Source: Acidobacteriota bacterium (GTDB taxonomy: Bacteria; Acidobacteriota; Terriglobia; Terriglobales; Acidobacteriaceae). From it: a stretch of 61,471 nucleotides of DNA. Under the pieces are notes generated by a model, which was not told the origin of the DNA, ran no database searches, and was given only the letters and a program-made list of their open reading frames with translations. Position 1 is the stretch's first letter; each line of letters starts with the position of its first letter. Positions 42,424 to 50,402 of this stretch are shown here, piece by piece. Location of the stretch: contig JAJYUB010000020.1 of the NCBI GenBank assembly GCA_021792795.1, forward strand, positions 1-61,471, written 5' to 3'. The translations under genes were made by a program, and so were the position numbers.

Positions 42424-43674
42424 CTAGGTTCCAGACACCACATGCATGATTGGATCGCGCACGGTGTGCCCACGCTGCGGCGCATGCCGCGGTCTCCGCG
42501 AGCGCGTCGCGCTCCCGCGATGCGTGGGACGGCCATGCGTCGACGCTACAGCGTGTTTCGTCCTCCTGGCCGTTGCCTTGGCGCTGGTTGCGGCAGCCGC
42601 CGAGCTTTCACTGGAGCGCGGTGGCGCGGCATCCTTGGCGGGCGCGAATCCTTTCGCGTCTGCACTGTCATCCAACGGCGCGGACGATGCATCCGCGACG
42701 GAACCGGTATCGAGGACTACTTGTTTTCCGTAGCGCATGTCCACCGACCGCAGCGCGGGATACTGTTGCAGCCACTCTGTGAGATGCGCCTGGTAGGCGC
42801 GATACCGCGCCAGATAGTCTGAATCGCCAAAGTGCACCAGGGGCTGGCGCCCGCCGCCGGCAAAGATCGCGCGAATGTCCTCGGGATCGGACAGGTCCAC
42901 TTCGCTGAGGGTTGACGAAATATGTCCACCCTCGGCATCGAGCGCGCGGACGAATTGGAGATACATTTCGATGCGCGCCGCGCGGATGGACAAGGGAGCA
43001 GCGGCGACGACGCCGTTCAGCACGGGAAAGGAGTAATGCTGCGCGGCAGCATCCGGCAGATCGAGAAGAGTGCCTCGATCATCCACCAGGCGCACGGTGT
43101 TTCCGTCCAGGGCAAAGGCCACCGGAGTGCGTTCGACCACGGTGACGCGCAGTCGATTCGGCCACAGACGCATGACCGTCGCCATCCGCACCCACGGAAT
43201 TTGTTCCAGTTGCGCCTTGCGATGGGCCAGCGGAACACGAAAGATGCTGTGTCCAAGATCGGGCGCGAAGAAGGCGAGCGCCTGGGGCGCGGTCACGACG
43301 CGATTGCCGTTGACCTGAATATTTTCCGCGGACTGCAGGAAGAAATGGCGGTTGTGGAGCAAAAAAGATTGGACGGCGAAACCGGCCATCGCGACCAAAC
43401 CCAGAGCGGCAACGATCAAAACGGCTGCAAACAAGCGGACCCAGCGAGTTCCAATACCGAATCGAGAGAAGAGGCGCGGTCCGCCGCGGCGACGTACTGG
43501 GACGCGCCGTTGAGAACGCAGAAAAGGCGTTTCCGCTTCCCGGGTGGCCGCTTCATCCAATACAGGGTCGGGAATGTGTACTGTCTCCGCGTTGAATTTT
43601 GAGCGCAGGAAGCGGCTGGCCTCCTCGGTTTCGAGCAGCCCGGTCCGTCCATCGCTTCCTGTGTTTTTTGCCAC
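42424..43674 (-). CDS. ftsQ: Cell division protein FtsQ/DivIB
   Basis: A 416-residue single-pass membrane protein of the divisome. A basic cytosolic part (residues 1-75, with RVPVRRRGGPR) precedes one membrane helix (LFAAVLIVAALGLVAMAGFA, about 80-100). The periplasmic POTRA domain starts at NIQVNGNRVVTAPQALAFF, and the FtsQ beta domain follows with RVTVVERTPVAFAL and DDRGTLLDLP. The last 100 residues are an unusual Ala/Ser then Arg/His-rich tail (ATARRTKHAVASTHGRPTHR) absent from most FtsQ proteins. It lies between vsr and ftsA. Confidence 0.93.
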   Translation of the reverse strand: MAKNTGSDGRTGLLETEEASRFLRSKFNAETVHIPDPVLDEAATREAETPFLRSQRRVPVRRRGGPRLFSRFGIGTRWVRLFAAVLIVAALGLVAMAGFAVQSFLLHNRHFFLQSAENIQVNGNRVVTAPQALAFFAPDLGHSIFRVPLAHRKAQLEQIPWVRMATVMRLWPNRLRVTVVERTPVAFALDGNTVRLVDDRGTLLDLPDAAAQHYSFPVLNGVVAAAPLSIRAARIEMYLQFVRALDAEGGHISSTLSEVDLSDPEDIRAIFAGGGRQPLVHFGDSDYLARYRAYQAHLTEWLQQYPALRSVDMRYGKQVVLDTGSVADASSAPLDDSADAKGFAPAKDAAPPRSSESSAAAATSAKATARRTKHAVASTHGRPTHRGSATRSRRPRHAPQRGHTVRDPIMHVVSGT

Positions 43675-43707
43675 GGCCGTAGCTGGTCGTGAGAGTCGCC
43701 AATTCGA

Positions 43708-44244
43708 CTATAACCCGCCTGCCATTTTCCGCCACACTATTTTTCGGGTTTCTTGCCGTTTTTTTCCGGATTTTATAGGTGTTTGTGGCAACTTCGCAGG
43801 AGACATAGGTCGCTGGGACATCTTACGGAGCGGAGCAATTTCACGAAGGAAGCTTTTCACTATGTTACCGAGAGATTCCGTATCCCGAGTCAAGCATTCC
43901 CATACGACAAGCACTTTCCAGCCATCCTTGCGAAGTGCCTTGATGTTCTCCCGATCCCTCTCGGCATTTCTTTCGCGTTTGTCGCTCCAATATTCCGAAT
44001 TCTTAGCAGGCGAGATCCTTCCATGACGGCAATTGTGATTATGCCAGAAACATCCGTGAACGAAAACGATCTTCCGGCGAGAGACGAAGACCAAGTCAGG
44101 TTTGCCTGGAAGGCTTTTGGCATGGAGAGAATAACGAAAGCCCATGGCATGGATTAACCTCCTGACGCGCATTTCAGGTGCCGTGTCCTTGTCTCCGACG
44201 GCTTGCATGCACGCCCTTCGTTGTTCCGCCGTAAGGGTATCCAT
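43708..44244 (-). CDS. vsr: Very short patch repair endonuclease Vsr
   Basis: A 178-residue mismatch endonuclease that nicks 5' of T in T:G mismatches produced by deamination of 5-methylcytosine. Family segments are present in order: LTAEQRRACMQAVGDKDTAP, RVRRLIHAMGFRYSLH, LPGKPDLVF (Asp50, equivalent to the catalytic Asp51 of E. coli Vsr), HGCFWHNHNC (active-site and zinc residues) and EYWSDK. A basic tail follows residue 145. The open frame continues 16 codons upstream and would overlap the nuclease gene; ATG44244 keeps a 7-base gap and starts MDTLTAEQRR as in the family. Vsr genes accompany C5 methyltransferases, which fits the neighbour at 44868. Confidence 0.92.
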   Translation of the reverse strand: MDTLTAEQRRACMQAVGDKDTAPEMRVRRLIHAMGFRYSLHAKSLPGKPDLVFVSRRKIVFVHGCFWHNHNCRHGRISPAKNSEYWSDKRERNAERDRENIKALRKDGWKVLVVWECLTRDTESLGNIVKSFLREIAPLRKMSQRPMSPAKLPQTPIKSGKKRQETRKIVWRKMAGGL

Positions 44245-44251
44245 CTGGCGC

Positions 44252-44857
44252 CTATTCGTCCTGCTGGCTTGGCTCAGAGTCTTCCTCACCAATTCTCAAA
44301 GGCACCTCTATTACCGTCATGGCCGGAAAAACCACTTCCCCGTCTTTGAGCGTCATCAACAGAGTTCCATTTTTCTTTACAAATCCGTAGGGGATGTTCT
44401 TGCGGTAACGCTGCGGATATGGATCGGGGTATTCCTCTAGCCATTTTCCGAAAAACTCCAGCATTTTCGATCCATGCAAATAGCGGAGGTCAACCTCGCT
44501 CAGATTATCGAAATAGTCAAAGAACAAATGGCCGACTTCTGCATCTTTGGCTAGCTTATCCAGCCCCGTGTTCTTATGGTATTGATATTCATAACTACTG
44601 CCTCGCTTCGCCGATTTGACTTCGTAGTTGGCAAGATCAATCCCTGCACCGAATTTGCGGCCCAGATCCTTCACGAGCATCGAGGCAAATACTTCCCAAT
44701 CCGATGACATCGCAATGGATCCCTGCGGGATACTACGAGCCCCGTAGAGCCGTAGTTTACCTTTGAGTGGACCGTACATATAGGCATGAAAAAACATCAG
44801 GGACTTTTCGAAGTCGAGATTCGTTGGAGCGGCACCGAATTGAGGGGATTCAGACAT
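44252..44857 (-). CDS. Putative type II restriction endonuclease (PD-(D/E)XK type)
   Basis: A 201-residue protein of no family I can name. Position between a C5 methyltransferase and vsr, with 10- and 7-base gaps, makes it the expected cognate restriction enzyme. The sequence supports this: GIDLANYEVKSAK has Asp74 and Glu79-Val-Lys81, the spacing of a PD-(D/E)XK nuclease centre, followed by the aromatic-rich stretch SSYEYQYHKN. The N-terminal part carries GPLKGKLRLYGARSI. Local GC is low (two sampled 60-base lines gave 43% and 48%) compared with about 65% in ftsQ, indicating transfer. The recognition sequence is unknown. Confidence 0.65.
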   Translation of the reverse strand: MSESPQFGAAPTNLDFEKSLMFFHAYMYGPLKGKLRLYGARSIPQGSIAMSSDWEVFASMLVKDLGRKFGAGIDLANYEVKSAKRGSSYEYQYHKNTGLDKLAKDAEVGHLFFDYFDNLSEVDLRYLHGSKMLEFFGKWLEEYPDPYPQRYRKNIPYGFVKKNGTLLMTLKDGEVVFPAMTVIEVPLRIGEEDSEPSQQDE

Positions 44858-44867
44858 TGATGTTCGG

Positions 44868-46010
44868 CTATGCCGCGCTTTTTGACCCAGAGTTCTGGGT
44901 GTGGCCGCTTCTGGATCGCGCAGTTAGAGGAGCTAGAAGGTGGCTTGTAAGCCAGCGGGTCACAGGAACCACAACAGCATCGCCCATCGCACGATAACCG
45001 TCATTGTAAGTGCCTTCTACTTTATAGGTGTCTGGTGCTCCCATTAACCGCGCACATTCTCTGATCGTCATCAGACGAGACCGGACGAATCCGTCGTCAA
45101 CGAGGATGACTGTTTGGCGGCTGCTGCCGCCGTTCGGTGTACGCAGGCAGCCCGCGATGCCATCAAAACGAACCTCTAGGCGTTGAATTTTGTCGCCCTC
45201 CCGGTCCGGTCTCGTGCGCCGATAAGCAGTCCCCGCAAATGACGATTTCGCCCTTTTCGCCGCATCGAGTTTCTTCTTGTTCAATGGTGAGAGCATCGCG
45301 CAAAGCTCTCTTGTTTTCGATGACGGATCGCAAGGAGCGTCGTGTTCACACAAATCACTAAATTGAGATACTCTCGCTGGCGGAATTGGAAGTGACCACC
45401 ATATCCATTCCGGATCGTTAATAGTGAAGGAAGTCCGAACGAGGCCAGTTGGATGAAATGGCTCGGACGGGCGCTGCTGGCTCAAGCCGTCCAAAGAAAT
45501 TTCTTGGGAAACGGCGATGATAAATGCCCTGGGACGGCTTTGAGGCACGAAGGCTTTGGCGTCAATGACAACCGCACCCACTTGATAGCCCAGGTCACGA
45601 AGTGCCCGGTAGGCGAGCTGAAAGTGCTTCCCTTGATCCGAGACAATGAAGCCGACTACATTCTCAGCAACTAGGACGGGTGGCCGCTTGCCATTATCGT
45701 TCATCTCCTTGAGAACACGTATCCAGTCCCAGAACAAACCTGACCGCGTTCCAGTGTTCATACCGTTGAGGTTACCCGCAAGTGAAAGGTCCTGGCAGGG
45801 GAATGAGGCCCAAGCCAAATCGGCAGCAGGGATATCCACTCCGCTCACGTCCTGAATGTCCGCGAAATGGAACTTGTCCCATGGGTGGTTTGCTACATGT
45901 ACAGCCTGTTTTTTCGCGCAGTTATCGTTTGCCCAGAGGGTTTCAAACTCCGGTGCCAGCCCCAACTGAACGAGGCCGCTGCCAGCAAAAAAGTCCAGGG
46001 CGGTAAACAT
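44868..46010 (-). CDS. DNA (cytosine-5-)-methyltransferase
   Basis: A 380-residue C5 cytosine methyltransferase. SAM-binding motif I is DFFAGSGLVQLGL (residues 6-18), catalytic motif IV is SFPCQDLSLAG with Cys72, motif VI is ENVVGF (116-121) and motif VIII is QSRPRAFIIAV. A target recognition domain of about 100 residues follows, then motifs IX-X (RLMTIRECARLMGAPD and AMGDAVVVPV). In motif X the usual GN reads GD. It leads the cassette methyltransferase-nuclease-vsr on the minus strand, 87 bases after murC. It protects host sites from the neighbouring nuclease; the target is not readable. Confidence 0.92.
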   Translation of the reverse strand: MFTALDFFAGSGLVQLGLAPEFETLWANDNCAKKQAVHVANHPWDKFHFADIQDVSGVDIPAADLAWASFPCQDLSLAGNLNGMNTGTRSGLFWDWIRVLKEMNDNGKRPPVLVAENVVGFIVSDQGKHFQLAYRALRDLGYQVGAVVIDAKAFVPQSRPRAFIIAVSQEISLDGLSQQRPSEPFHPTGLVRTSFTINDPEWIWWSLPIPPARVSQFSDLCEHDAPCDPSSKTRELCAMLSPLNKKKLDAAKRAKSSFAGTAYRRTRPDREGDKIQRLEVRFDGIAGCLRTPNGGSSRQTVILVDDGFVRSRLMTIRECARLMGAPDTYKVEGTYNDGYRAMGDAVVVPVTRWLTSHLLAPLTARSRSGHTQNSGSKSAA

Positions 46011-46097
46011 CGTTAGAAGCGACTGTAGCAGCGTGAAAGCGGCGCGTCAAAGGCATCCGCGGGAGTCCAACCTCGCGGCCAAATAATGGCGTGCCCA

Positions 46098-47495
46098 CTA
46101 CCTGCTCGGGTGTTGGACACCAGTTTTCAAAGTGGCGAGCGCCATGGCCGCGGCCTGATGAATGTTGCCTGCTCCCATGGTCAGGACCAGATCGCCGGGT
46201 CCCGCAATGCGCACAATTTGTTCGACGGCATCTTCAAACGACGGGCTGTAGCGGACGTCCGCGCCATCGATGGCGTCCACCAGAGCAAGAGCATCGACGC
46301 CGGGGATGGGAGTTTCGCTGGCAGCGTAGATATCGAGAACGCGGACGACATCGGCCGCCTGAAAACAGTCGCGGAATTCGCGCAGCAGATCGCGGGTGCG
46401 GGTGTAACGATGCGGCTGAAACAGGACCAGAATGCGCTTGAAGCCGCATTGACGGGCGGCCTCCAGGGTGGCGCGAATTTCTGTCGGGTGATGGCCGTAA
46501 TCATCGACCACGGTGACGCCGCGGACCTCTCCTTTGCGCTGAAAACGGCGCTCCACGCCGCGAAACTCCGCCAGCCCGGCGGCAATGTGTTCGACCGAGA
46601 CGCCAAGCTGGATGCCGATGGCGACCGCGGCGGCGGCGTTTCTGAGGTTATGCAGGCCGGGGACGGAAAGGGTGAAGGGCCCGAGCGGATTGCCTTTACG
46701 ATGGACGATAAACTGCGGCTGGCTGCCGGGCTGGGAGCGGCCTGGGGCGGGCAGCACTTCCAGGCGAAACGCGGCTTCCGGGGCCATGCCGTAGGTCAAC
46801 ACGGTATGACGCACGCGGGGCAGCAAGGCGGCCAATTTTGGGTCGTCGATGCAGGCAGTCGTCGCGCCGTAAAACGGAACGCGGTCCATAAACTCAAGAA
46901 ATGCGCATTCCACGTCCTGCATATCGCGATAGCAGTCCATGTGTTCGCGATCGATGTTGGTGACCACGGCCAGGATGGGCGACAACTTGAGAAAGGAGCG
47001 ATCGCTTTCGTCGGCCTCGGCGACCAGGTATTGGGAGCTTCCCAGACGAGCGCTGGAACCCATCGTCTCCACGCGTCCGCCGACGACAACGGTCGGGTCC
47101 AATCCTCCCGCAGCCAGCACGGCGGCGATCATGGAGGTGGTGGTGGTTTTGCCGTGCATGCCGGCGATGGCGACACCGTATTTCAGGCGCATCAACTCCG
47201 CCAGCATCTCCGCGCGCTGAATTACAGGAATGGATTGCGCGCGCGCTGCGAGGACTTCAGGGTTGGTGGAAGCGAGCGCGGATGTGGTCACGACAACGTC
47301 CGCGCCAGCAATGTTGGAGGCTGCGTGTCCCTCAAAAATGGTGGCCCCCAGACTGAGCAGCCGATCGGTGATGGGGGAACGTTTCAGGTCGGAACCGGAG
47401 ACGCGATGGCCAAGATTGAGCAGAATCTCGGCGATCCCGCTCATGCCGATGCCGCCAATCCCTATGAAATGTACGTGCTGGGCGCGGATGAACAT
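46098..47495 (-). CDS. murC: UDP-N-acetylmuramate--L-alanine ligase MurC
   Basis: A 465-residue Mur ligase that adds L-alanine to UDP-MurNAc in peptidoglycan precursor synthesis. The N-terminal UDP-binding motif is HFIGIGGIGMSGIAEIL, the ATP motif AGMHGKTTTTSMIA and the later YGHHPTEI, with EADESDRSF between. The C-terminal domain has LFQPHRYTRTRDL. The open frame extends 59 codons upstream, but ATG47495 begins the canonical N-terminus. The gene lies between the YXWGXW gene (opposite strand) and the methyltransferase, so neither flank is its normal neighbour. Confidence 0.97.
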   Translation of the reverse strand: MFIRAQHVHFIGIGGIGMSGIAEILLNLGHRVSGSDLKRSPITDRLLSLGATIFEGHAASNIAGADVVVTTSALASTNPEVLAARAQSIPVIQRAEMLAELMRLKYGVAIAGMHGKTTTTSMIAAVLAAGGLDPTVVVGGRVETMGSSARLGSSQYLVAEADESDRSFLKLSPILAVVTNIDREHMDCYRDMQDVECAFLEFMDRVPFYGATTACIDDPKLAALLPRVRHTVLTYGMAPEAAFRLEVLPAPGRSQPGSQPQFIVHRKGNPLGPFTLSVPGLHNLRNAAAAVAIGIQLGVSVEHIAAGLAEFRGVERRFQRKGEVRGVTVVDDYGHHPTEIRATLEAARQCGFKRILVLFQPHRYTRTRDLLREFRDCFQAADVVRVLDIYAASETPIPGVDALALVDAIDGADVRYSPSFEDAVEQIVRIAGPGDLVLTMGAGNIHQAAAMALATLKTGVQHPSR

Positions 47496-47817
47496 CCTGG
47501 ATGGAAACCTAGCCTCTACTGTAGCAGCGACCGCGGGGTGGAAAAGCTGGCCGGAGGCCGTTCTGCCAGGCGGGCCGGAATCGAAGCATCCAGCCGAGCA
47601 TCGAAGGACTGGCCCGATCTTTGTCCATTGAAAAATGGATACCGCACAAAAAATGTGTCGAAACAGCCGCAACCTTTTCGCTGGAAATACGTTAGATTAA
47701 GGTGAGAGCCGGAGGGGTACGTCCGCTGAGCGGCCACTCTGGGACTCTCCGAGACCCTTTCCTCCTGAAGCCACAGAATTCGGTGGATAGCAGGGAGTTC
47801 CGGTCGGGAGATACGAT
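47496..47817. other. Divergent promoter region between murC and the YXWGXW gene
   Basis: These 322 bases separate murC (minus) from the glycine-rich protein gene (plus). No gene is supported. The part at 47701-47760 is rich in short inverted matches (CCGCT/AGCGG and GAGAG/CTCTC), so a structured leader for the plus-strand gene is possible. No known riboswitch consensus was recognised. Confidence 0.4.
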
Positions 47818-49251
47818 ATGCGATCGCTTCGTTCCCTTTTCGTACCGGCGCTGGCAGGCATATTTCTTGCGGGCGGACTGATTGTCCCAGCGATTGCGCA
47901 ACAGGACGATGGCACGGTCACGCCGCCGCAGGACGCCAACAACCCACAATGGAGCTGCCCGAGTTGTCAGTTGCCGAATGCCGGCCAAGGCACGGCGCAG
48001 CCGCAGGACGGCGATCAGCCATACAATAACGGCCAGTCCAATTACAATGGCCAAGGCGAGCAACAAGGCAATGGCCAGTCCAATTACAACGGCCAAGGCG
48101 AGCAACAAGGCAATGGCCAGCCCTACGACAACGGCCAAGGCGCGGTGCAGCCGCAGGACCAAGGCAACGGCCAGTACAACGGAGCGCCGCCGCCGCCCCC
48201 TTCAGATCAATCGGGAAGCGAAGATCCTGGCCGGGCCGCGGTGCAGCAGGTGGATTCCGCGCCGCCGCCGTTTCCGGTCGACGCGTATGACCAACCACCC
48301 TGCCCAGGCGATGGATATGAATGGACCCCTGGCTATTGGGGCTGGGACGATGGCTGGGACTGGGTCCCGGGCGTCTGGGCGTATCCGCCGTATGTGGGGG
48401 CCTTGTGGACGCCTGGATATTGGGGCGGCTATGGATTCGGATACGGCTGGTACCCCGGTTACTGGGGTCTCTCGGTCGGATTTTACGGCGGCATGTTCTA
48501 CGGCGGCGGCTATTGGGGACGCGGGTTTTATGGCGGCCGCTGGGATGGCGGGCGCTACTACAACAACCGCAACGTGAACAACATCACCAACATCAACAAC
48601 ATTCACAACTACAATGGCCAGCGTGGTCCCGGCGGATTGAATGGGCGCCAGTTCAACAATGCCAGAAATTCCGGACTGACAACGGGCCACGGAATGACAA
48701 ATGGCCGCAGTGCAATGAACGAGAGTGTTACACGCGCCAACAACTATGCTTCGCTTCATGGAGGCAGGCTGCAGGGCGGCAACGGCCGGGCTTACAGCGG
48801 CGCAACAGGTCGCGTCATGAATACCGGATATAGTTCCAGATCGACCGCAACGGCGGGCCGCAACTATGGCAGCTACATGGGGCGCGGCTACAGCAATTCG
48901 GCGGCGCGGAGCTATGGCGGTTCCAGCGGCTCTCCGACGCGGGCCTACAACCTGCCGCGCGGCAACAGCTATGGCGGCAGCTCTTTCGCCGGACAGCGCA
49001 GCTACGGCAACAGCTACGGCGCACGCGGCAGCTACGGGGGCGCCGCTCGCGGCTATAGCGGAGGCGGATTCAGCGGATCGCGCAGCTATGGCTCGGGCGG
49101 GTTCAGCGGATCACGCGGCGGATTCAGCGGCAGCAGCGGCGGATTCCACGGTGGAGGCGGAGGCTTCGGTGGTGGCGGCTTCCATGGTGGTGGCGGCTTC
49201 GGCGGCGGCGGAGGCGGGTTCCACGGTGGCGGCGGGGGCGGACATCGCTAA
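47818..49251 (+). CDS. Secreted glycine-rich protein with YXWGXW-type repeats
   Basis: A 477-residue exported protein. The signal peptide (MRSLRSLFVPALAGIFLAGG) is cut near AIAQQ. The next region is Gln/Asn/Gly-rich with two nearly identical 14-residue units containing NYNGQGEQQGNGQ (DNA repeat of 42 bases at about 48030-48120). Aromatic repeats of the YxWxPGYW type follow (WTPGYWGWDDGWDWVPG, WTPGYWGGYGFGYGWYPGYW), then an Asn-rich stretch and a long Gly/Ser tail ending GGGGGHR. Such proteins are probably extracellular or cell-envelope structural components, but function is unknown. GGGAG lies 7 bases before the ATG. The gene sits opposite to and inside the dcw cluster. Confidence 0.8.
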   Translation: MRSLRSLFVPALAGIFLAGGLIVPAIAQQDDGTVTPPQDANNPQWSCPSCQLPNAGQGTAQPQDGDQPYNNGQSNYNGQGEQQGNGQSNYNGQGEQQGNGQPYDNGQGAVQPQDQGNGQYNGAPPPPPSDQSGSEDPGRAAVQQVDSAPPPFPVDAYDQPPCPGDGYEWTPGYWGWDDGWDWVPGVWAYPPYVGALWTPGYWGGYGFGYGWYPGYWGLSVGFYGGMFYGGGYWGRGFYGGRWDGGRYYNNRNVNNITNINNIHNYNGQRGPGGLNGRQFNNARNSGLTTGHGMTNGRSAMNESVTRANNYASLHGGRLQGGNGRAYSGATGRVMNTGYSSRSTATAGRNYGSYMGRGYSNSAARSYGGSSGSPTRAYNLPRGNSYGGSSFAGQRSYGNSYGARGSYGGAARGYSGGGFSGSRSYGSGGFSGSRGGFSGSSGGFHGGGGGFGGGGFHGGGGFGGGGGGFHGGGGGGHR

Positions 49252-49285
49252 AGCGAAAATTTCGCGCAACACGAGGAGTTCAACA

Positions 49286-49308
49286 GCAGCCTGCTTTTAC
49301 GCAGGCTG
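49286..49308. terminator. Bidirectional hairpin between YXWGXW gene and murG
   Basis: CAGCCTGC and GCAGGCTG form an 8-base perfect stem around TTTTAC, with T-rich sequence on the right. The murG stop codon lies in the loop. It serves convergent genes ending at 49251 (plus) and 49297 (minus). Confidence 0.6.
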
Positions 49309-50397
49309 TTGCTGTTTCAGGAGCGACGCAATGGATGCGGCCGCGTTCTCGTGGGCGAGACCGCGGGCCTTCCGCGCCATCGTGGCAAGACCTTCCGGGT
49401 CTTTGAAGAGGCGGAGCAATTCTGCAAGCAGCCGCTGCGGCGTCAGTTCGGGCTCGACCAGCATGGCTGCAGCGCCAGCATGAACAAATACCTCGGCATT
49501 GCGGCACTGGTGGTTGTCGGCGGCCTGTGGGAACGGAACCAGCAGCGAAGGTTTTTGGGCAGCCGCCAGCTCGGCGACCGTGCTGGCCCCGCTGCGGCAC
49601 AGGACCAGACTGGCATCGCCAAAACGCGCCGGCATGTCGTCCAGGAACGGACCAACCTTCCAGGCAGCGGCCCAACGGCCACGCAGCTCCGGCGATTGTA
49701 AATATGCCTGTTGCGTGCCCTCCAAATGCCGCGCGCCGCTTTGATGCAGAATGGTGAGACCAGGCACCGCCTCCAGCAGATCGGCTGCGATCAGCGGCGT
49801 CATGCGGTTCAACACTCGCGCTCCCTGGCTGCCGCCGAAGACGAGCAACTGCGGAGGCGCATCGACGGGACGAGGAGGAAGCGCGAAGAATTCCGGGCGA
49901 ACTGGAATTCCAGTGACATGGCCGTTGCGGAAATAACGCAGCGTATCGGGAAAATTGACGGCAGCCGCCTGCACCCATCGGCCGATCCAGCGGTTGACCA
50001 TGCCGGGGACCGCATTGGGTTCAAAGGCAACCCGCGGGGTACCGGTCAAAATGGCCGCCAGCATCGCCGGACCGGAAGCGTAACCGCCGACGCCGAACAC
50101 AACATGCGGATGAAATTTTCGCAGCAGGCCCATGCATGCCAACACGCTGAACGGGAGCCTGGAAAGCGTCGCGATTTTCGTCGTGAGGCGGACATTGTTG
50201 AGCTGGCCAACCTGGATCAAGTCCAACGGAAAGCCGGCCTCCGGGACCAGGCGCGTCTCCATGCCGCGCGCTGTGCCGACAAAGCGGACCTTGGCATCGC
50301 AGGCATGGAGCAGTTCACGCGCCACCGCCAACGCGGGAATGACGTGGCCTCCGCTGCCGCCGCCGGCAATCAAAACGCGCAATTTTCCATTGGCCAT
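49297..50397 (-). CDS. murG: UDP-N-acetylglucosamine transferase MurG
   Basis: A 366-residue glycosyltransferase that makes lipid II from lipid I at the inner face of the membrane. The N-terminal glycine-rich loop is LIAGGGSGGHVIPAL, the second domain has FGGSQGARVLNRM and the UDP-GlcNAc-binding signature CRSGASTVAELAAAQKPSLLVPFPQAADNHQ. The frame is open far upstream, but ATG50397 lies just 5 bases after the ftsW stop and gives the normal N-terminus. Order murD-ftsW-murG is the conserved one. Confidence 0.97.
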   Translation of the reverse strand: MANGKLRVLIAGGGSGGHVIPALAVARELLHACDAKVRFVGTARGMETRLVPEAGFPLDLIQVGQLNNVRLTTKIATLSRLPFSVLACMGLLRKFHPHVVFGVGGYASGPAMLAAILTGTPRVAFEPNAVPGMVNRWIGRWVQAAAVNFPDTLRYFRNGHVTGIPVRPEFFALPPRPVDAPPQLLVFGGSQGARVLNRMTPLIAADLLEAVPGLTILHQSGARHLEGTQQAYLQSPELRGRWAAAWKVGPFLDDMPARFGDASLVLCRSGASTVAELAAAQKPSLLVPFPQAADNHQCRNAEVFVHAGAAAMLVEPELTPQRLLAELLRLFKDPEGLATMARKARGLAHENAAASIASLLKQQQPA

Positions 50398-50402
50398 GCG
50401 TG

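Noticed and set aside
46086-47705. 539-codon plus-strand frame opposite murC
   Set aside because: Gly/His-rich shadow of murC; the murC motifs on the minus strand are complete.
48030-48120. Direct repeats inside the YXWGXW gene considered as a mobile or CRISPR-like repeat
   Set aside because: They are in frame and encode a duplicated Asn/Gln/Gly unit, so they are protein repeats.
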